Shown: positions 40,837 through 46,184 of the stretch, piece after piece | Numbering within the stretch: the first letter of the stretch is position 1 | How the letters are laid out: every line of letters begins with the position of its first letter | Assembly: GCA_020722685.1 (NCBI GenBank) | Contig: DYKH01000032.1 | Location: 1 to 46,184 of the forward strand | DNA from: Caldithrix sp. | Lineage (GTDB): Bacteria > KSB1 > UBA2214 > DYKH01 | DNA length: 46,184 nucleotides | Direction: 5' to 3' | The notes under the pieces: generated by a model | What the model was told of the DNA's origin: nothing | The model's input: only the letters and a program-made list of their open reading frames with translations | Database searches by the model: none | Made by a program: the position numbers and the translations under genes

Positions 40837-41301
40837 GTGAAACGGTCCATTCTGCTCATTCCGGTCTTTCTGGTGTTGGCATGCGCCGCGACCAAGGTCA
40901 AGTTCGAGCAATATTCGGTTGCGATGAATCTGCCGGTCGCGGCTGATAGCTCGATCACCATCGGCGACGACGAGCGATTCTACGGCGTGCTTTGGCTCAA
41001 TCCGATTCTGAAAGTGGAAAACCTCTCCGTCGCCAATGTGAAGCTGATCCAGAACTATGGCAAGTTTTTTATCTGCACCGATGGATTCAAGAACGTCTGG
41101 ATGGTAGAAGCAAATCGTGATGGCATCTCCGGCAAGTACAAGGCCATTGATGTCACCCCGAATGACAAAACGGACGTCTATAGGAGCGTCGGTCTGTCGC
41201 GTTATGGCAGCCGGGAAAGAACCTGCGTTAGAGTCCGCTTCAATAATAATGAATTATTCATTGACAAGAAAGGCGAGGTAAATGAAACGTGCGGCAAGTA
41301 A
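40837..41301 (+). CDS. Small lipoprotein of unknown function
   Basis: The 154-residue product has a lipoprotein signal (SILLIPVFLVLAC, Cys at about 16) and a mature part rich in beta-strands, with FYGVLWLNPILKVENLSVAN, KFFICTDGFKNVWMVE and two late cysteines. I recognise no family. It starts at GTG 40837 with AGGAGG four bases upstream. Its last 20 bases overlap the start of the next gene, so the two are translationally coupled and their products may work together at the envelope. Confidence 0.8.
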   Translation: MKRSILLIPVFLVLACAATKVKFEQYSVAMNLPVAADSSITIGDDERFYGVLWLNPILKVENLSVANVKLIQNYGKFFICTDGFKNVWMVEANRDGISGKYKAIDVTPNDKTDVYRSVGLSRYGSRERTCVRVRFNNNELFIDKKGEVNETCGK

Positions 41302-42409
41302 ATTGTGTGTTTTGGCAGCACTTTTCGCGGCTCATTGGGTTGTCGCTCAAGACATCCAAAGCCTGTACGAGGAAGCCAAAGAATCGCTGCTGAGCGGCGA
41401 CTACCAAGCAGCGCTGGATAAGGTTTCCGCTGCCAAAGCCGAAATCGCGTCCGACCCCAATCTTGATCCCAATGGTACATACATGAACCGGTTGTTGCCC
41501 AAGATCGAGAGCGCGGGCAACTCCATGGCCGAAATCGCCAAGGCTTTGGAGGAATTGTATTCCTCGACACAAACCGAACTGGTATTTCCCGAGCTTGCAC
41601 CCACCAGAGAGGCGGTTGACCAGTACATCCTGCACGCCAAAAACGCCAGCGAGCGTCTCTTGGCCAAGCGTGATTCCATATTCTCCCGCTTCGCGCTGGC
41701 GCCGGAATATCGGGAAGCGCTGCGCAATACTTTCCAGCAAAGACAAATCGAGCAGTTGGCCACAACCGGAATTATGGATAAGCTGTCGGAAAAACTCGCC
41801 GGAATCGTCGGGGTCTTGTCCGATTCCATCCGGGCCATCAACGATCGCTCCAAATGGCTGGAATCGAGGTTGGCGCAGATGAAAAAATCGGCGGCATCGA
41901 GCAGCGCAGACCGAGCCAAGTTAGAGCAGCGGTTGGCAGAGTTGTCTCAGGAGCGGATGAGCTATGTGAATACGATTTCGGAAATGCTGGCTGGAGAGAC
42001 CACGGCTGAGAACCAGCAGATGCGCAGGGTGCTCATGGATCAGAACATCGGCGACGTATTCGGCAACGTCATCATGTCCGAGGTCAAGCGTGTTCAAGAA
42101 ATCAGCGTGATCGATTCGGCGGGCTATCGGGAGTTGATGAAGGGCTATGATCGACTGGAAAAATACAACCGGATTTTTGCCAAGAACAATGTCGCCGGCG
42201 ACCAATCGGCATTGCTGGCACAGTATCTGGCGGCTATTAAAAACATAAAAGTGGTTGAGCCGGGCCGTCCCAAGCCAATCCTCTATTTGGCCATCGGCAT
42301 TGTAGCGATCGGCTTGCTTCTGGTCATCCTAAGACTTCGGTTTGCATCTCAACGGGCGAAGCTTGGCAGCCGGCCGGCAGAACCGGAAAACTCATCCATC
42401 GCAAGCTGA
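41282..42409 (+). CDS. Exported coiled-coil protein with C-terminal membrane anchor
   Basis: This 375-residue protein has a signal peptide (to about AQ22), a TPR-like opening (LYEEAKESLLSGDYQAALDK), a long helical region with coiled-coil stretches (about 195-235, ASSSADRAKLEQRLAELSQE), and a C-terminal membrane helix (ILYLAIGIVAIGLLLVILRL, about 335-354) followed by a short basic tail. The layout places most of it in the periplasm, anchored at the C-terminus in the inner membrane. No family is recognised. GAGG lies before the ATG, inside the upstream lipoprotein gene. Confidence 0.8.
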   Translation: MKRAASKLCVLAALFAAHWVVAQDIQSLYEEAKESLLSGDYQAALDKVSAAKAEIASDPNLDPNGTYMNRLLPKIESAGNSMAEIAKALEELYSSTQTELVFPELAPTREAVDQYILHAKNASERLLAKRDSIFSRFALAPEYREALRNTFQQRQIEQLATTGIMDKLSEKLAGIVGVLSDSIRAINDRSKWLESRLAQMKKSAASSSADRAKLEQRLAELSQERMSYVNTISEMLAGETTAENQQMRRVLMDQNIGDVFGNVIMSEVKRVQEISVIDSAGYRELMKGYDRLEKYNRIFAKNNVAGDQSALLAQYLAAIKNIKVVEPGRPKPILYLAIGIVAIGLLLVILRLRFASQRAKLGSRPAEPENSSIAS

Positions 42410-42519
42410 TTCGTGGCGGCTTTGGCCGGGACGCTTTGAGCGACGCCGGCTTGGCGAAGTGCCGAGCGAGAACATCGTGAGAGCCATAGCCATCAAGTCA
42501 CATAGGCGAAGCTCGCCGA

Positions 42520-44046
42520 CTATTGAGAGATCGTCGCCTTGACCGGAATGCGGCTTTGATAATTGAAATGCCTCTCCGCCAAACGAGACAGGCGAACGAA
42601 GGGCAGGCCGACTAACAGATACATGGCTGCGGCCAGGATGCCGATGCCGAAATAGTCATAATAAGTGGCGGCAAGCTGTCCGTACACTTTGGTCAGTTCC
42701 ACCATGGTGATCACTGAGACCAGCGACGAGTCCTTTAGCAGGGCGATAAAATCATTGGTCACCGGCGGAATGACGAAGCGGACGGCTTGCGGCAATATGA
42801 TGTGACGAACGGCCTGCGCCCGGGTCATGCCAAGAGCTAAAGCCGCTTCCATTTGGGCATGCGGAATGGACTGAATGCCGGCGCGATACAGCTCGGCTTC
42901 ATAGGCCGCGTAATTCAGTCCCAAACCCATGATGGCCGCCAGAAACGGGGAAAGCTTGATGCCGATATTCGGCAAGCCGTAGAAGATGAAAAAGAGCTGC
43001 AAGAGCAGCGGCGTCCCCCGCATAATTTCCACATAGAGTACCGCGATTTTAGAAATTGGCGCAGGCACATACAGGCGCAAAAGAGTCACTAAAAGTCCTA
43101 CCGCGACCGCCACAAGCATGGAGATGATCGACAACTCCAAGGTGATGACCGCGCCTTTACCCAGCAAGGGCAAATAGCCGGCGTACTGCCGCAGTCTTCC
43201 CCACCAAGTGCGCCGTACTTTGATGGTCTGTAAATACGCCTCATAGTCGCTGGCCGGGACGGTTGAGGGTCCGGCGTCGTGCAGGTATTGCGCCATCGTC
43301 GTGTTCCACAATCCCCAACGCTCCAGAATCTCGCGCAACTTGCCGTTTTCCGAGATGGTTTTCAACGCCCGATTGATCGCTGCCAGCAATTCCGCATCCT
43401 CCTTGCGCACGCCGATCCCGTACATTATCCTGCCAATCGGCTCACCGACCATTTTCAGCTTCTTGTTCGGCTTGCCATAGTAGATGGCGATGGGGTAGTC
43501 CAAAAGCACGGCATCCAGGCGCCGGTTGGCCAAGTCTTCATAGACGGTGACATCGCCTTCGTAGCTGCGAACGTCGACGTTAGGCTGGGCTTGCAGAATT
43601 CGGTCCGCAAGGGAAAACTTGAGCGTGCCGACCGTTCTGCCGCTGCAGTCGGCAAGAGAGTTGATGTCGTCCGTTTCTTGTCGCACCGTGAGCTGCTCGA
43701 ACGTGATGTAATAGGGATGCGAAAAGTTGATTTCCTGTTGCCGATCCGCGGTGATTTCCAGGCCGCTGACGATGATGTCATAATTGCCGCGCTGCAATCC
43801 GGGAACCAGCCCGTCCCATTGGTTTTGCACGAATTCCGCCCGGCGATGCATCTGCGTGGCCAAAGCTTCGACCAGATCGACTTCATAGCCGATGATCTTG
43901 CTGGGGTCTCTGGGATTGGGAAAGGAATAAGGCGCGCCACCCTCGGCATCGCCTCCCCAACGCAAAACGGGCTTGTCTAAGGTTTGGGAGAAAAGAGAAA
44001 AGCTATACGAGAGCAGGAAGGCTGGAAGGAGATATCGATTCCACAT
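42520..44046 (-). CDS. Amino-acid ABC transporter, fused binding protein and permease
   Basis: The 508-residue product fuses a signal peptide (to about SQ21) and a periplasmic solute-binding domain (about 28-270; GYEVDLVEALATQM, DIIVSGLEITADR, PYYITFEQLTV) to a HisM/GlnP-type permease (about 290-495; LGKGAVITLELSIISMLVAV, the family's EMRGTP-like EIMRGTPLLLQL, and the ATPase-contacting loop EAALALGMTRAQAVRHIILP). It imports polar amino acids or related compounds with the ATPase encoded 21 bp upstream. Such fusions are known in several phyla. Selectivity cannot be read. Confidence 0.94.
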   Translation of the reverse strand: MWNRYLLPAFLLSYSFSLFSQTLDKPVLRWGGDAEGGAPYSFPNPRDPSKIIGYEVDLVEALATQMHRRAEFVQNQWDGLVPGLQRGNYDIIVSGLEITADRQQEINFSHPYYITFEQLTVRQETDDINSLADCSGRTVGTLKFSLADRILQAQPNVDVRSYEGDVTVYEDLANRRLDAVLLDYPIAIYYGKPNKKLKMVGEPIGRIMYGIGVRKEDAELLAAINRALKTISENGKLREILERWGLWNTTMAQYLHDAGPSTVPASDYEAYLQTIKVRRTWWGRLRQYAGYLPLLGKGAVITLELSIISMLVAVAVGLLVTLLRLYVPAPISKIAVLYVEIMRGTPLLLQLFFIFYGLPNIGIKLSPFLAAIMGLGLNYAAYEAELYRAGIQSIPHAQMEAALALGMTRAQAVRHIILPQAVRFVIPPVTNDFIALLKDSSLVSVITMVELTKVYGQLAATYYDYFGIGILAAAMYLLVGLPFVRLSRLAERHFNYQSRIPVKATISQ

Positions 44047-44067
44047 TGTCTGGCAAGCCTCATCAAG

Positions 44068-44913
44068 TCAGAGAAACCGTTTCAGAAAACGCCTGATACG
44101 CTCATCTGCGGGGCAAGTGAACATTTCTTCGGGAGTGGAGACTTCCACAACGCGACCTTCGTCAAAATAAGCCATCTTATGCGCCACCTCCCGGGCAAAC
44201 TGCATACGGTGGGTGACGACGATTTGCGTCATTCCTTCCTCGTTGAGCTTGCGCATGACGGCCAGCACTTCTTCCACCAAACCAGGGTCCAGGGCGGAAG
44301 TAGGCTCATCGTAGAGCATCACTTGGGGTGACATGGCCAGGGCGCGCGCAATGGCTGCGCGTTGTTGCTGGCCGCCAGAAAGCTGAAAAGGATAATAGTG
44401 AGCATGCGAGGACAAACCCACCTTGTCCAACAGCGCCATCGCTTGTTCCTCGGCTTGCTTTTTGGGGACGCTTTTCACGACCATCGGCCCTTTGCTGATG
44501 TTCTCTAACGCCGTCAAATGGGGAAAAAGGTTGAAACTCTGAAAAACCATGCCCACGCTGTTGCGCAACCGGCGGATGGTGCCGTAAAAGTCCTGGTCCA
44601 AGCGGGACTGCGGGGATGTACGCTCCAATTGGATATCGCCCACTTTAACTCTGCCCTGATCGAAAATTTCCAGGCAGTTGATGCAGCGAAGAAAGGTCGA
44701 TTTCCCCCCAGCGGAAGGACCAATAATGACCATCAGCTCATGGGATTCGACATGCAGATTGACTCCTTTAAGCACTTGATGCCCATGGAAGGATTTGTGC
44801 AAATCCCGGACGGTAATAAAAGAGTGGTTGCCGTTCAATGCAATCGCGCCTCGCTTTCGGTAAAAGGTATGAGTTACACTCGTTGAGGGTAGAAATTTCA
44901 TCCATCTTGTCAT
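44068..44913 (-). CDS. Amino-acid ABC transporter ATP-binding protein
   Basis: This ABC ATPase has Walker A GPSAGGKST, Q-loop VFQSFNLFPH, signature LSGGQQQR, Walker B VMLYDEPTSALDP and switch VVTHRMQFAREV, the last two typical of GlnQ/HisP-type amino-acid importers. It drives the binding-protein/permease fusion encoded just downstream. The family core begins at ITVRDLHKSF, about 33 residues after the ORF start; the ATG at 44913 lies inside a palindromic repeat and is doubtful. ATG at 44901 or a TTG at about 44838 are alternatives. Either the N-terminus is extended or the start is misread. Confidence 0.93.
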   Translation of the reverse strand: MTRWMKFLPSTSVTHTFYRKRGAIALNGNHSFITVRDLHKSFHGHQVLKGVNLHVESHELMVIIGPSAGGKSTFLRCINCLEIFDQGRVKVGDIQLERTSPQSRLDQDFYGTIRRLRNSVGMVFQSFNLFPHLTALENISKGPMVVKSVPKKQAEEQAMALLDKVGLSSHAHYYPFQLSGGQQQRAAIARALAMSPQVMLYDEPTSALDPGLVEEVLAVMRKLNEEGMTQIVVTHRMQFAREVAHKMAYFDEGRVVEVSTPEEMFTCPADERIRRFLKRFL

Positions 44914-44980
44914 TCTTGCGCATGCAGGAATCTCCTTGTGAACAGGTGGTTAGGAGATGCCTGTCTTCACAGGCATGACA
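44908..44980. repeat. Palindromic intergenic element
   Basis: A 30-bp arm at 44908-44937 (TGTCATTCTTGCGCATGCAG onward) is inverted at 44951-44980 (to CTTCACAGGCATGACA) with about eight mismatches and a 13-bp spacer. One arm recurs at 28921-28944. It overlaps the annotated 5' end of the ABC ATPase gene. Confidence 0.65.
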
Positions 44981-45135
44981 TGAAAAAGCGACCCTTAACG
45001 AGTATAGATTCCGCTCAGCCCCGCGATTGGCCGGAGATGTCTCGAGTCGGATCTGGTTGGCTTCGTCGACCAGATCAAGAAGTGGTGAAAATCCCGATGT
45101 GGCCGACTGGCAAGGGTCTGCGCAAAATGGTGGCG

Positions 45136-46011
45136 CTACAGCCTAATGTAGTCGTCACCACCATGAATCTTCAGCGGTTTGAGGAGGCGCTGATCGAGCA
45201 AAAGCGTATACAGGGCATAGACCTCCAAACCAAAAGGCAAATAGCCCAAATAGCCCAAAGCCGGCATTTCGAAAATGTGACCAAAATTGACAAAGGGAAC
45301 GGTGTAAATCCACTTGGGCAGCGCGTAAAAATTCCACATTTCCCAAAAGAAGCCGCAGGTCAGCGCTCCCAGAGCCAAGGCAAAGACTGGACGCCAATTG
45401 CCGGTATGAAGGTAGCTCAACAATGACCGGGAGCCGCGCAGATGGTTGAGTGAGTCAAAGATCAGGTAGAGGCAAACCCAAACCAGCGGAAACGTATAGC
45501 GCGGAAAGACGATGACGCCGATGAGCATGATGATGCCAAGCAAAAGGAAATTGGATAGCTCGCGCTCGTTGAGACGGAGCGGCGAGAGCGCAGAGTATCG
45601 CGCCATTAGCTTCGAGGAAGCCCAAAGCTCGGCGGTGCCCAAGACCGCTGGCGTCACCACACTGAAATGGATGGATGCGCGGAGAGCATATTCCACTTCT
45701 CCTACCGGGCGATTGTGCACATATTGCCAATTTTGCAAGAACTGATTGAAAAACTCAAACAACCACCAACTGGGGACGGAGAGCAGAAACATGCCCCAAT
45801 ACGCGCGCGGATTTCTCTTCAAAGGGGAGGAGCCATGCAATTTACAATTGAGTCCGTCCACGGCCAAGACGTATCCAACCCACAAAATAAGGAAGGAATT
45901 CTCCCAAATGAATTGGATGCCGGCTGGTCGCAACCAGGAAATAGGCCAGCCAAGAGCAATGAGCAGCGAGCCAAGATAGCCATGCTTTGGGAACGGGTAT
46001 TTGTCAATCAT
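45136..46011 (-). CDS. Polytopic membrane protein, unknown
   Basis: The 291-residue protein has about six or seven predicted membrane helices, including YLGSLLIALGWPISWL, FIWENSFLILWVGYVLAV, YWGMFLLSVPSWWLFEF and LLLGIIMLIGVIVF. A Trp- and aromatic-rich part near the end, FFWEMWNFYALPKWIY followed by FEMPALGYLGYLPFGLE, looks strongly conserved and may form an active or binding site at the membrane face. I recognise no named family. No ribosome site is obvious. It lies 220 bp upstream of the ABC ATPase gene on the same strand; the palindromic element sits in the gap. Confidence 0.75.
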   Translation of the reverse strand: MIDKYPFPKHGYLGSLLIALGWPISWLRPAGIQFIWENSFLILWVGYVLAVDGLNCKLHGSSPLKRNPRAYWGMFLLSVPSWWLFEFFNQFLQNWQYVHNRPVGEVEYALRASIHFSVVTPAVLGTAELWASSKLMARYSALSPLRLNERELSNFLLLGIIMLIGVIVFPRYTFPLVWVCLYLIFDSLNHLRGSRSLLSYLHTGNWRPVFALALGALTCGFFWEMWNFYALPKWIYTVPFVNFGHIFEMPALGYLGYLPFGLEVYALYTLLLDQRLLKPLKIHGGDDYIRL

Positions 46012-46184
46012 GAAACAACCATAGGGATAAAAAATAAGGCTCTTCCGGAAAATGCGTACCTGCTATTCACTTTCTCTCGCTGTCCGAGTAGCCTTCCTGC
46101 AAATATCAAACATTAAAACTGAAAATGATATATCAAAATCCAAAATGGGCCTGGCAGAATTGGCCTGAAAAAAGTCCTCATTCA

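Noticed and set aside
43279..43980. 233-codon open frame on the plus strand
   Set aside because: It is opposite the solute-binding domain of the ABC fusion and shows no recognisable domain.
42520..44046. Assembly-induced fusion of binding protein and permease
   Set aside because: The linker is in frame, both domains are complete and the ATPase gene is in place; such fusions are known in amino-acid importers.

Overview
The window looks like chromosomal DNA of an uncultured Gram-negative bacterium of the Fibrobacteres-Chlorobi-Bacteroidetes (FCB) side of the tree, with a Calditrichota/KSB1-like character. The main reasons are a 1734-residue secreted protein ending in a type IX-like sorting domain (NYPNPFNPTT), a second secreted protein with lamin-tail domains and a FlgD/gliding-type C-terminus, several lipoproteins, Tat-exported enzymes, a MglA/roadblock polarity operon, and E. 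coli-like sigma-70 promoters. This placement is inference from gene content; no rRNA or tRNA gene was seen.

Layout. 1-3000: an inverted pair of heptanucleotide repeat arrays, a ceramidase-domain protein and a dead DUF4143-type ATPase. 3000-5625: a complete transcription unit (promoter, metallophosphoesterase, roadblock, MglA GTPase, roadblock, terminator). 5676-8371 (minus): two Tat-exported enzymes, a Gfo/Idh oxidoreductase and a sugar isomerase-like lipoprotein, around a small DUF2892 membrane protein. 8655-11971: a fused CitD-CitE and CitF, split by a nucleotidyltransferase and a truncated HEPN remnant. 12049-15552: secD, secF and a STAS protein. 15572-17241: a self-contained TIGR04255 / small protein / PIN operon whose PIN gene has an in-frame stop. 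17260-24056: purA, a YbjQ protein, a lamin-tail protein, an oligopeptidase B-type lipoprotein and a DUF1579 protein. 24241-28704: acyl-CoA synthetase (minus), thioredoxin, then manC, a 97-residue unknown, a PTS EIIA domain and a C4 zinc-ribbon protein packed head to tail. 29368-32975: a serine-palmitoyltransferase-like enzyme, a divergent NAD-dependent reductase and a membrane-anchored protein with a winged-helix-like C-terminus. 33192-34574: a small unknown, cutA and a metallo-beta-lactamase-fold hydrolase. 34831-40035: the giant secreted protein. 40036-40836: non-coding and rich in short degenerate repeats. 40837-42409: a lipoprotein and a coiled-coil membrane protein with overlapping genes. 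42520-46011 (minus): an amino-acid ABC transporter with fused binding protein and permease, and a polytopic membrane protein.

Most genes are ordinary housekeeping, export or metabolic genes. The parts that deserve a second look are: the fused citrate-lyase protein that has lost the prosthetic-group serine; the TIGR04255/PIN operon; the membrane-anchored winged-helix-like protein; the possible sphingolipid gene pair with a structured leader; the EIIA/zinc-ribbon operon; and several unrelated families of short-period or palindromic intergenic repeats. Four genes or gene remnants are visibly broken (DUF4143 ATPase, HEPN, PIN, and a less certain ORF before the DUF1579 gene), so this chromosome carries recently decaying accessory genes.
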